DNA of 22,552 nt from an uncultured Anaerotignum sp. Lineage in GTDB: Bacteria; Bacillota; Clostridia; Lachnospirales; Anaerotignaceae. Below, piece after piece: positions 1 through 7,220 of the stretch (its first letter is position 1; each line of letters begins with the position of its first letter). The stretch spans positions 5,447 through 27,998 of the forward strand of contig CAJTQX010000013.1 in the NCBI GenBank assembly GCA_910578425.1, read 5' to 3'. Both the position numbers and the translations under genes were made by a program. The notes beneath the pieces were generated by a model. That model saw nothing but the letters and a program-made list of their open reading frames with translations. It was not told the origin of the DNA and did not search any database.

Positions 1-177
1 AAGGAGTCATTTTGTCAATGGACAGGGGAACACACAAACAGGTGTTTTCATCAGTGCGCTGGATTTGCCGCGTCATGTAGCGGCCCGGAAAAAGAAACAG
101 GGGTATCAGGAGATAGGTTGCAAAAAACTGTACCTTTCAGCAAGTACCTGTATCTTGTAATAAATTCCATAAAAATG

Positions 178-206
178 TTGTAAAACTGCATATTTTGTGC
201 TATTGT
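178..206 (+). promoter_or_regulatory. Weak sigma-A-type promoter candidate for the AAA+ ATPase unit
   Basis: TTGTAA at 178-183 and TATTGT at 201-206 are separated by 17 bp; each matches four of six consensus positions. A second -35-like hexamer, TTGACA at 252-257, is a perfect match but lacks a good -10 at 16-18 bp (AATAGC at 274-279 is poor). Either could drive the 307-4228 unit, so the assignment is tentative. Confidence 0.3.
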
Positions 207-235
207 ATCTGTAAGATATGCAAAATTGAAACTTT

Positions 236-255
236 TCAAAAAGTACACTTTTTGA
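236..255. promoter_or_regulatory. Palindrome, possible operator
   Basis: TCAAAAAGT (236-244) and ACTTTTTGA (247-255) are exact inverted repeats separated by two bases. The right arm overlaps the TTGACA hexamer at 252-257. Its place about 50 bp before the ATPase start and its 9-bp arms suit a dimeric repressor or regulator site, but no cognate regulator can be named. It could also form an mRNA hairpin if transcription begins upstream. Confidence 0.4.
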
Positions 256-306
256 CAAATGCAGGCATGGGAAAATAGCTGAGTCGGCGATTGGAGGATA
301 TGCGGA

Positions 307-2586
307 ATGTTAAACAGGTTTGATGACGCTTTCGTGCAGACACCTTTCCGGAATCAAGGGGAGTACATGGAGTATTTGTTTGCATGCGTCAATATGGCAA
401 TGGATGCGCATTTGAGCCGGATGAAGCGGGTATTTGCGACAGGACAGGGCGGATATAAGAATGTGCTGTATCCTGATTTGGAGGTTGCCGCGGATATTTG
501 TGCGGAACGCATCCGCAATTTCCAGCATATGGGAGAGGAAACGCCTGCCGCGCAGGCTGGCGACGCGGAGAATCTGGAGGATTTGCTGATGCTTTTCGAC
601 CAGTTTGCGGAGGAGACTGCTCCTGAGAAGCCGGAGAATCCCATGACAGCGGCCGAGCAGATGCAGGTTATCGCGCGGCGCGCAGAGGCTGCGCTGGAAT
701 CGGGGATACCCCTCCCGTTTTATGAGCTTTGCCGGAAGCTGGATATGGATTCCTTTGCAATATTCTGTTTTGCGGCTGGAATCCTTGCATCTACGCAGAC
801 GGATTACGCGGGCGTATTCCAGGTTGTCAATGAAAACGGAGCGTTGTCCGCGCCGACGGTGGAATCCGCCGCAAAGCTATACTTCGGCGGGGCGTTTTCC
901 ATCGCAGGGGCATATGGAGAGATGTCCGTCTGCCTGGAGCGGCTGATGATTGTTCTGGATCTGCATGTGCAGGGGAATATGCCGTTTTCTACAGTGATTT
1001 CGCCGGATAAGCGCATCATTGATTTCCTTTTTGGAAAAACACCTATGCGGCTGGATGAAAACTATACGCGCTTTTTCCGTATGCTGACAGACGGGAAAGC
1101 ACTGGATCCGATATTAGCGAATGAAAGCATATTAGAGGCAATGCGTATTTCCTATGGAGAGGGTGTGCGCATATTTTCTTATATTGGGGACGAAGGCAGC
1201 GGAAGGAAATTTTTTGTCAGGCAGTTCTGCCAGGAACAGGGGATACGGGCAATTTCCATCAACTGCAAAAAGCTGTTTGTGTATGATTTCCAGTTTGTAG
1301 AAAAGGCCCTTTGGGCGGCGGCGCGGGAATGCATTCTTATGAACGCCTGCTGCTGTCTCGATGAACTGATGTTCCGAGAGGAGGAAAAAGAAAAATTTTA
1401 CGGTTATATGGACCTTGCGTTCGGAAAGCTGACAGCGCAGGACATTACGGTTTTTGCCATCAGCAGGGAAAAGTTGCAGATGAAGGAAATCACATCGGAG
1501 GAAACAACGGAGCTGGAGCTGCCAACGCCAGGCAACCAGGAGCGTGAGGACTGCTGGAAGTATTTTTCAAAGGAGTATTCTTTGGGACAGGATGTGGAGC
1601 TTGCGGAAATGGCGACAAAATTCCTCTTTACGCCAGGCAAGATCAAGGCTGCCCTGAAAAATGCAAGAAGCCTTGCGGCCATGGATAAGGATATTCTGAT
1701 TCCAAGAAAAACGCTTTTCCAGGGCTGTTATAATCAGATGAGTTCGGAGCTGACGCAGAAGGCAACGAAAGTAAAGGCGAATTTTGGCTTTGAGGATATT
1801 GTCATGAACAGCGACCAGAGAGAAACGCTGGAACACGCCATTGACCAGATGAATTTCCGCAAAAAAGTATATGACAACTGGAACTATAACCAGAAATATC
1901 CCTATGGCAGGGGGCTTTCCATACTGCTGTTCGGCGCGCCCGGTACGGGCAAATCCATGTGCGCACAGGTCATTGCGCATGAATTGAATCTGGAATTATA
2001 CCGTGTGGATCTGTCCAAGGTTATTGATAAATATGTTGGTGAAACGGAGAAATCTATTTCCATGATCTTCCGTGAGGCGAAGAAATGCAATGTCGTGCTG
2101 TTTTTTGACGAATGCGATACGCTGTTTGCAAAGCGTTCTGATGACGGAGGCAGTAACCAGGCATCAAACAACAACAAGACTGCTCTGCTTTTACAGGAGG
2201 TTGAGGCATACGACGGCGTATCCGTTTTGGCGACAAACTATAAGCACAACATAGATCCTGCGTTTTTCCGGCGTATGAAATATATTGTGGAATTTCAGTT
2301 TCCCGATGTGGAAACGCGGGAGATGCTCTGGCGGACGACGATTCCAAAGGGCACGCCTCTGGGCGAAGATGTAGATATTCATTTTCTTGCGGAACGGTTC
2401 GAGTTCGTTGGCGGCAATATCAAGAACTGTATCCTGAACGCGGCGTTTCTTGCGGCGGCGGATGGCGATGGGAAGGAGGTCTGTATGCGGCATTATTTAC
2501 AGGCAATCCGGTATGAATTTGTGAAGGTCGGCAAGGTCTTTACCCGTGCGGATTTTGAGCCGTATGCCTATATGGTGGGGCTGTAA
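307..2586 (+). CDS. Tandem AAA+ ATPase of contractile injection system (Afp15/Pvc15-like)
   Basis: This 759-residue protein is probably the cytoplasmic AAA+ ATPase found in nearly all extracellular CIS clusters, thought to help particle assembly or turnover. The C-terminal AAA module is intact: Walker A GAPGTGKS at residues 543-550, Walker B ending FFDE with D601 and E602, a sensor-1-like ATNY, and an FFRRMKY segment that may hold the arginine finger. A central region contains GDEGSGRK near residues 294-301, which looks like a degenerate P-loop, so the protein probably has an inactive first AAA unit followed by an active one. The N-terminal 250 residues are helical and unassigned. The ATG is preceded by GGAGG at 293-297 with 9-bp spacing. 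It heads a unit with the small 73-aa gene and the two-component pair. The AAA+ assignment is firm; the Pvc15-like role rests on context. Confidence 0.85.
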   Translation: MLNRFDDAFVQTPFRNQGEYMEYLFACVNMAMDAHLSRMKRVFATGQGGYKNVLYPDLEVAADICAERIRNFQHMGEETPAAQAGDAENLEDLLMLFDQFAEETAPEKPENPMTAAEQMQVIARRAEAALESGIPLPFYELCRKLDMDSFAIFCFAAGILASTQTDYAGVFQVVNENGALSAPTVESAAKLYFGGAFSIAGAYGEMSVCLERLMIVLDLHVQGNMPFSTVISPDKRIIDFLFGKTPMRLDENYTRFFRMLTDGKALDPILANESILEAMRISYGEGVRIFSYIGDEGSGRKFFVRQFCQEQGIRAISINCKKLFVYDFQFVEKALWAAARECILMNACCCLDELMFREEEKEKFYGYMDLAFGKLTAQDITVFAISREKLQMKEITSEETTELELPTPGNQEREDCWKYFSKEYSLGQDVELAEMATKFLFTPGKIKAALKNARSLAAMDKDILIPRKTLFQGCYNQMSSELTQKATKVKANFGFEDIVMNSDQRETLEHAIDQMNFRKKVYDNWNYNQKYPYGRGLSILLFGAPGTGKSMCAQVIAHELNLELYRVDLSKVIDKYVGETEKSISMIFREAKKCNVVLFFDECDTLFAKRSDDGGSNQASNNNKTALLLQEVEAYDGVSVLATNYKHNIDPAFFRRMKYIVEFQFPDVETREMLWRTTIPKGTPLGEDVDIHFLAERFEFVGGNIKNCILNAAFLAAADGDGKEVCMRHYLQAIRYEFVKVGKVFTRADFEPYAYMVGL

Positions 2587-2601
2587 GGAGGCTGTGAAGC
2601 T

Positions 2602-2823
2602 ATGCGTGTGACAGAAGCACTGCTGCGGCAGAATAACCAAAAGAAGAAAAAGATTCCTGCGGCGGAGGAAAAGGAGGAAACGCAACGCTATCAGGAGCAG
2701 GAATTGGAGCGTTGGGATTTGAATCAGACGAAAAGCATATTTGCCTCCCCTTTTGGCGATGGGCTGAATACGGGAGAAAGTATTTTTGACAGGCAGGCTG
2801 TATTTCGGACGGAACGAAAATGA
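2602..2823 (+). CDS. Small charged hypothetical protein
   Basis: A 73-residue protein, not recognised. It starts 15 bp after the ATPase stop, with an AAGGAGG ribosome binding site at suitable distance, and ends 16 bp before the histidine kinase start, so it is very likely translated. The N-terminal half is lysine- and glutamate-rich (KKKK, then EEKEE) and predicted helical; the C-terminal half contains an SIFASPFGDGL stretch and has no signal peptide or membrane segment. Its place between ATPase and kinase suggests an adaptor or partner of one of them, which is inference only. Confidence 0.65.
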   Translation: MRVTEALLRQNNQKKKKIPAAEEKEETQRYQEQELERWDLNQTKSIFASPFGDGLNTGESIFDRQAVFRTERK

Positions 2824-2839
2824 CGCGGAGGGCTGGCGT

Positions 2840-3523
2840 ATGATCTCGGATTTTAATTGGATGAAGAGGATGCTTTCCCATAATGTGCGAATGCCAAGCG
2901 CGGTCATTGCGGGTTATGGGGAACTGCTTCGGCAGGGGCTGCTGGCACCGGAGGAGCAGAAAAAGGCAATACTGGATATTTGCGAGAATATTGACTATAT
3001 CAACGAGCTGCTGTGTCTGGTACTGGAGGATGGCGTGCAGGACGGAGCATCGGAGGAACGGGTCGAGCTGACGGCACAGTTGGAACGTATGCGGCGATAT
3101 ATCAGCGAGGTGACAAAGCGGAATGCCATCCAGATCACACTGCATACGGAAAGTCCGGAAATGTATATCTCTATGCCGCAGCCTGCGCTGATGCGGGTGC
3201 TTTACCAGCTTTTTGAAAATGCCGTAAAATATATGGACGAAGGAACTACAATTGCCATACAGGCGTATTTTGTAGAGGAGGAGAGCATTCTTGTCGTATT
3301 CAAAAATGACGGCAGAGGGATACCTGCCAAGGAGGCGAAACGCACGCTTGAAAAAGGATTCCGCGGCGGCAACAGTCATGGCAAGGCGGGCTGCGGTTCA
3401 GGGCTTGCGGAAGTAAAGCAGATCATGGAGCGGTATGGCGGGAGTATTGATGTTGCCAGCGGAGTGGAGAATGGTTTTTCGGTTTTTTTGCGGTTTCGGA
3501 CATACAGGGAGGAAAGGAAGTGA
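2840..3523 (+). CDS. Soluble sensor histidine kinase without input domain
   Basis: A 227-residue histidine kinase core with no membrane segment and no N-terminal sensor domain. The H-box is at the extreme N-terminus (LSHNVRMPSAVI, phosphoacceptor H14), followed by the dimerisation helix and a HATPase_c domain with N-box (LFENAVKYM), G1 (NDGRGIP) and a somewhat divergent G2 (GCGSGLAEVKQI in place of GxGLGL). The ATG at 2840 is chosen because GGAGGG sits at 2827-2832 with 7-bp spacing; an in-frame TTG at 2786 lies inside the preceding gene and has no comparable site. It sits 6 bp before the response regulator gene, so the two form a two-component pair. Lacking a sensor, it probably takes its signal from a partner protein, possibly the small upstream protein, the ATPase or the convergent membrane HATPase protein. 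Confidence 0.85.
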   Translation: MISDFNWMKRMLSHNVRMPSAVIAGYGELLRQGLLAPEEQKKAILDICENIDYINELLCLVLEDGVQDGASEERVELTAQLERMRRYISEVTKRNAIQITLHTESPEMYISMPQPALMRVLYQLFENAVKYMDEGTTIAIQAYFVEEESILVVFKNDGRGIPAKEAKRTLEKGFRGGNSHGKAGCGSGLAEVKQIMERYGGSIDVASGVENGFSVFLRFRTYREERK

Positions 3524-3529
3524 GCAGGG

Positions 3530-4228
3530 GTGGAATATATTTTGCTGGTAGAAGACGATGAACAGCTTTCCTTTATTACAAAACGCCTTTTGGAAAGCCG
3601 CGGATATGCCGTAGTTGCCGCACCGACAATATCGGCGGCAAAGGACGCTATGGAACGCCGTGTGTTTGACATGATACTGCTGGATATGATGCTGCCGGAC
3701 GGTTCAGGGACGGAATTTTGCGGAGAGATCAGGAAAGCTTCCACCTGCCCTATCATTTTTTTGAGCTGCCTGAGCGACAGCCCTTCTAAAATTTCCGCGC
3801 TGAGGACGGGCGGAGATGATTATATTACAAAGCCTGTCAACTTTGAAGAGCTTATTACACGGATACAGGTGAATATCCGCAGGGTCAAGGAATACGGCGG
3901 CGCGCGGGACCCGCAGAAGGTGCGGTTTTCCGGACTGCTCCTGTGCAAAAGGAAGCGGGAGGCGTGGCTTGTTGGGGAGGACGGCAGCCCCGGCAGTCTG
4001 CTGGAGCTTTCGCCAATAGAGTATTCCCTGCTGCTGTGCCTTGCGGAGCGGGCAGGGGAGCTTGTGCTGTATCAGGACCTCTACCAGCAGGTATGGAGGG
4101 CGGAGGATTTGGGCGATGTACGGACGGTTATGGTGCATGTTTCCAATCTGCGCAAAAAAATGGGGCAGAGCGGGAAGAAGCTGATCCATACGGTGCGTGG
4201 CGCGGGATATATTTTTTCTGACGAATAA
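3530..4228 (+). CDS. OmpR/PhoB-family response regulator
   Basis: A 232-residue DNA-binding response regulator. The receiver domain has the acidic pair D9/D10, phosphoacceptor D52 in LLDMMLPDG, switch serine S79, and K101 in DDYITKP. The C-terminal half is a winged helix of the OmpR type, with SPIEYSLLLCLAE and a closing RTVMVHVSNLRKKM...IHTVRGAGYIF signature. It starts with GTG 6 bp after the kinase stop. A purine-rich GGAGGAAAGG lies just upstream. It is paired with the adjacent kinase and likely controls the CIS genes, since an 11-bp-spaced direct repeat typical of OmpR-type sites lies in the divergent promoter region at 5287-5302. Its gene ends at a hairpin terminator. Confidence 0.93.
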   Translation: MEYILLVEDDEQLSFITKRLLESRGYAVVAAPTISAAKDAMERRVFDMILLDMMLPDGSGTEFCGEIRKASTCPIIFLSCLSDSPSKISALRTGGDDYITKPVNFEELITRIQVNIRRVKEYGGARDPQKVRFSGLLLCKRKREAWLVGEDGSPGSLLELSPIEYSLLLCLAERAGELVLYQDLYQQVWRAEDLGDVRTVMVHVSNLRKKMGQSGKKLIHTVRGAGYIFSDE

Positions 4229-4264
4229 AAAACGGCATGAGCAGAAGCGTTCAAGCCGTTTTTT
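4227..4264. terminator. Bidirectional hairpin terminator between convergent genes
   Basis: AAAAAACGGC (4227-4236) and GCCGTTTTTT (4255-4264) are perfect 10-bp inverted repeats around an 18-base loop. The arm gives a GC core followed by a T run on both strands, so it can end transcription of the response regulator gene on the plus strand and of the HATPase gene arriving from the minus strand. It overlaps the last bases of the regulator stop codon. Confidence 0.8.
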
Positions 4265-4298
4265 GTTTGTCAGATATTTTTTGGGGATTGCCAAAGCG

Positions 4299-5201
4299 TT
4301 ACGCCCTGCCGGAAACCGGCAGTTGAATATAGATTGCCATGCCGCTGCCTGGGCTGCTTTTTGCGTAAATAGTGCCGCCGAACGCTTCTACGATCATTTT
4401 TGTCTGCGTCAGGCCAAGGCCGTTCCCGCTGACGCGGTTGGAGCCCTGAAAATTCAGCTCAAACACATGGAGCGTTTCCTCTTCCGGCAGACCGTTGCCC
4501 GTATCCTTCAGTATAATAAAAATATCGTCTCCCAGAAGGGAGATGGTAATGATCATATGCCCTGGACGTCCCATGTATTTAATGGAGTTGTCGATGATGT
4601 TGCGGAACAGTATCCGGATGCTTTCAGGATCGGCGCGCATCATCAGCTTTTCGCAGGAGGAAGAAAGGTGAAGCCGTATCCTCTGCGCGTCCGCAAAGGA
4701 GGAAAGGCTGTCGATGGCATCCTGCGCGGCGGAGATCAGGTCGATTTCCACGCTGTTTTTTGGTTTTGCCAGAAAAGCGTGCAGAGAGGAAACAGGGGCT
4801 TCCTCCTCCGCGTCCTCTGGGAAACATGCTTCCGATGGTTCCGGAGCGGGCATTTCTTCCGGCGGCGCGGACAGGGCAGGGGACTCTACAAGCGTTTCCC
4901 GTACTTCCGCATAGATATGGCGGAAGGGGTCGTTTTCCATATCCCAGACCTCCTCCTTTTCAGCAAAGGCCTCCGGCGGGGCAGGCTCCTCCCATATGCG
5001 TTCTTCCCACTCCTCCGGTTCGGGAGGAAACAGAGAATCTCGGCAGAGCAGAAGCAGGGAACAGCTATGCACGACCAGACAGGCAAGCAGGGGGATGCCG
5101 CTGCTCCCCAGGCGGAAACAGAGAAAAGCAAGTATCAGAAAGGCTGCCGTAGAAATGCCGGCAAGGAGCAGCTGTTTTTTGGGGAAACCGTTTTCATTCA
5201 T
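4299..5201 (-). CDS. Membrane-anchored HATPase (histidine-kinase-like) protein, no clear H-box
   Basis: A 300-residue protein with two N-terminal membrane helices (about residues 9-28 and 33-53), a long acidic, proline-rich linker (about 58-140), then a HATPase_c domain with N-box NIIDNSIKYM, G1 DTGNGLP and an intact G2 GNGLGLTQTKMI. The region where a HisKA domain should sit (SSLHAFLAKPKNSVEIDLISAAQDAIDSL) has one histidine but not a normal H-box, so autophosphorylation is uncertain. It may phosphorylate through an unusual site, act as a partner of the soluble kinase at 2840-3523, or only bind ATP. CACCTC at 5209-5214 gives a GAGGTG ribosome binding site. It is convergent with the regulator gene and divergent from the CIS operon, and shares control regions with both. 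Confidence 0.8.
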   Translation of the reverse strand: MNENGFPKKQLLLAGISTAAFLILAFLCFRLGSSGIPLLACLVVHSCSLLLLCRDSLFPPEPEEWEERIWEEPAPPEAFAEKEEVWDMENDPFRHIYAEVRETLVESPALSAPPEEMPAPEPSEACFPEDAEEEAPVSSLHAFLAKPKNSVEIDLISAAQDAIDSLSSFADAQRIRLHLSSSCEKLMMRADPESIRILFRNIIDNSIKYMGRPGHMIITISLLGDDIFIILKDTGNGLPEEETLHVFELNFQGSNRVSGNGLGLTQTKMIVEAFGGTIYAKSSPGSGMAIYIQLPVSGRA

Positions 5202-5222
5202 TATGTATCACCTCGTAATTGC

Positions 5223-5251
5223 AGTGTAAAGGAAATTTTGCAGTTTTTCAA
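5223..5251 (-). promoter_or_regulatory. Promoter candidate for the minus-strand HATPase gene
   Basis: Read on the minus strand, TTGAAA (5251-5246) and TACACT (5228-5223) are separated by exactly 17 bp. The first matches five of six and the second four of six consensus positions. It lies 22 bp upstream of the gene start, leaving a short leader with the GAGGTG ribosome binding site. Confidence 0.55.
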
Positions 5252-5286
5252 GTGCGGCAGGGAAGGATTTTGGCTATCCTATGAAA

Positions 5287-5302
5287 CTTTAACAAATCTT
5301 TA
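5287..5302. promoter_or_regulatory. CTTTA direct repeat with 11-bp period, possible OmpR-family site
   Basis: CTTTA occurs at 5287-5291 and again at 5298-5302, an 11-bp period that places both on one face of the helix, as is usual for OmpR/PhoB-type tandem sites. In six-base form it reads TTAACA, five bases, TTAGTT. It lies between the two divergent promoters and just upstream of, or over, the -35 region of the plus-strand promoter, a usual place for an activator. The cluster encodes one OmpR-type regulator, which is the natural candidate; binding itself is inferred. Confidence 0.4.
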
Positions 5303-5330
5303 GTTTTCTCGCAGAAAAAAATGGTAAAAT
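5302..5330 (+). promoter_or_regulatory. Promoter candidate for the long CIS operon
   Basis: TAAAAT at 5325-5330 is a good -10 (five of six). No good -35 lies 16-18 bp upstream; AGTTTT at 5302-5307 has the right spacing but poor sequence. A weak -35 next to a direct repeat fits a promoter that needs an activator. The first gene begins about 90 bp downstream. Confidence 0.4.
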
Positions 5331-5418
5331 GAATGGCAGAAAATGTTGAATTTTAGGGAAATACAGAGAGAATTGGAAGACGCCCGATGTTTCCCTGGAT
5401 TGCTTTGGAGGTGTGATG

Positions 5419-7194
5419 ATGACCAGCAACCCGTTATTTCCTTTTGAGAGAAACCGTTATTATGCTGGCAAAATGCTGACTTCTGCGGATTTTGCGGCGG
5501 AGCAGGGATATGTGAACAATAAAAGAAGATTTCTGAATAACCTGATGTTTGGTTCTGGCATCGTATGCGGATGCAATGTATACAGCCTGGACGATTTGTC
5601 TATTTTTGTAGAGAGCGGCCTTGCGATCGACAGGCTGGGCAGGGAGATCGTGATTGATGTATCTGCTGTGAAAAAGCTTTCCTCGATTTCCGGCTTCGAT
5701 GCTGTGGAGAGCAATCTGCTGACGCTCTGCCTGAAATATAAGGAGGAACCGGTGCATCCTGTTTATTCTGTAAAACAGCAGGGAAGTACAGCGGAATATG
5801 AGTTCAACCGCATTCAGGAGGGCTATGAGCTGTTCCTGATGGACGCGGCGGAGGCGAAAAATTTTTTTGAAATGGAAACGGAATTCCTGACGCAGGGGAT
5901 GCTGTATCAGGATGGGGATTATGAAATACAACTGATTATGCCGGCGACAGTCTGCCGGAACAGATATGCAAAGGTGCAGCTGAAGGCAACAAAGGTTTCT
6001 TCTGCGGATGTGCCGTTTTCCTTTGAGGGGAAATTGCAGGCACCCTCCTTCCTTTCTGCGGAGGGGACGCATGAGCTGGAGATCAGTCTGCCGAGCATGC
6101 GCCTGATGGAGCGGGAGAGCATTTCGCAGGAATACTGGGTGTTTGTGCAGGACGCTATGACGACAGAAACCAGCCTGATACTCAAAAAGGATTCCATGAA
6201 AGTAAGGGGAGAGGAAAAATCCCTGGATACGGATTTTTCCATGAAGATACTGATTTCAGACATATCGCCCCGCGCATTGGTGGACAGGGAGCTGGGCAAG
6301 GTCAGTCTGGAACTTCAGAGCATGGGCAACGTGCAGGATTTCATCTGCCTGGCGGATATTTCCCTGCTGCGGACAGAAGGCGCGTACATCATTGAAAATA
6401 TCGAGGAAAAGAGCGTTAAGAAATACATAGAGGCTCCGGCGCAGAGCGTGGAACGGAGCGAATATCTGGACTTTTTCCGAGGGACGGAGAGGCTTGGCGC
6501 GGGGATGCGGCAGGATATGCCGCTGGATCTTTCTGTGCGGAATGATTTTTTTTCGGAGAACAAACTCCAACTTTCGACCGGTACGCTGGAAATCCCTATT
6601 GGCGGGAAGGCGAAGGCGGGAGATATTTTCTATTCCGGCGAGGTCATGCACGGGCTGGGCGCGGGCGCGGTTTATGCAGAGATCGGGCAGGAATTTATAG
6701 ACGAGGACAGGGTGAAGGGCGCGAATACGAAAAGTACGATATTTGGCAGGAATGACCTGTTCCCTGAGGTGGGAAAACGTATCCCGAAAACGGAAACGGC
6801 CGTAAAGGTGCTGAATGATAAGGGCAGCTTTATCGCGGCGGTAACGTTTGCGGAGGATACGGACTGCCTGATGCTTTCCTACCGCTGGGTGGCTGTGAAG
6901 TTTGCCGGTATTGATACGCGGGAGGAAGAACTTGGTACAGACAAGCAGTGGATCGAGGCAGAAACACCGACAGTAGTTCTTGGTGTACGGGAAAGCTATT
7001 ACTTCGGCGTCCGGTTCCATGAGATGGAAAAATGCAGCATTGGCTATGAGGTATCCGAGGAAGGCGGCGGACAGGTTTCTGTGGACGGCGTGTATACCGC
7101 ACCCAACAAGGAGGGTGTGTTTGAAATCAAGATTACATGTATAGACCGTCCGTATATCTGTACCTACGCATACGCCATCGTAAAGAAAAAATAA
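5419..7194 (+). CDS. eCIS-associated large protein with C-terminal Ig-like domain
   Basis: A 591-residue protein heading the long plus-strand operon. The N-terminus (FERNRYYAGKMLTSADF, then EQGYVNNKRRFLNNLMFGSGIVCG) resembles a conserved opening segment that I know from large proteins of many extracellular CIS clusters, where the pattern is roughly RYfxGklLtxxDFxxEQxYxxxkRRxxNrxlhGxGvvcGl. The middle is beta-rich and unassigned. The last 90 residues end in GGQVSVDGVYTAP followed by G.FEIKI, the usual closing pattern of a bacterial Ig-like (Big) fold. No signal peptide or membrane segment is visible. GGAGG at 5407-5411 sits 7 bp from the ATG at 5419; ATG 5416 and GTG 5413 are in frame but too close. 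Its biochemical role in CIS particles is not known to me; structural or assembly roles are possible. Confidence 0.6.
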   Translation: MTSNPLFPFERNRYYAGKMLTSADFAAEQGYVNNKRRFLNNLMFGSGIVCGCNVYSLDDLSIFVESGLAIDRLGREIVIDVSAVKKLSSISGFDAVESNLLTLCLKYKEEPVHPVYSVKQQGSTAEYEFNRIQEGYELFLMDAAEAKNFFEMETEFLTQGMLYQDGDYEIQLIMPATVCRNRYAKVQLKATKVSSADVPFSFEGKLQAPSFLSAEGTHELEISLPSMRLMERESISQEYWVFVQDAMTTETSLILKKDSMKVRGEEKSLDTDFSMKILISDISPRALVDRELGKVSLELQSMGNVQDFICLADISLLRTEGAYIIENIEEKSVKKYIEAPAQSVERSEYLDFFRGTERLGAGMRQDMPLDLSVRNDFFSENKLQLSTGTLEIPIGGKAKAGDIFYSGEVMHGLGAGAVYAEIGQEFIDEDRVKGANTKSTIFGRNDLFPEVGKRIPKTETAVKVLNDKGSFIAAVTFAEDTDCLMLSYRWVAVKFAGIDTREEELGTDKQWIEAETPTVVLGVRESYYFGVRFHEMEKCSIGYEVSEEGGGQVSVDGVYTAPNKEGVFEIKITCIDRPYICTYAYAIVKKK

Positions 7195-7220
7195 GCCCCG
7201 TTTGAAGCTGAGGTGACGAT

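Larger units (their letters stand above)
1..306. other. Leader region without a supported gene
   Basis: This stretch precedes the AAA+ ATPase gene. Two plus-strand frames are open from base 1 to about 164 and 182, but neither gives a recognisable protein, and a 65-aa minus-strand frame (51-248) has no ribosome binding site that I can see. The left edge could hold the end of an upstream gene, but I cannot show it. From about 120 onward the sequence becomes AT-rich and carries promoter-like hexamers and a palindrome, listed separately. Confidence 0.5.

Noticed and set aside
51..248. 65-aa minus-strand frame in the leader
   Set aside because: No ribosome binding site seen and it covers the AT-rich control region.
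2786..2839. TTG start that would lengthen the histidine kinase by 18 residues
   Set aside because: It lies within the preceding gene and has no good ribosome site, whereas the ATG at 2840 has GGAGGG at 7-bp spacing.
4197..5303. Long plus-strand open frame opposite the HATPase gene
   Set aside because: Its product has no recognisable motif, while the minus strand encodes clear N, G1 and G2 boxes and has its own promoter and ribosome binding site.
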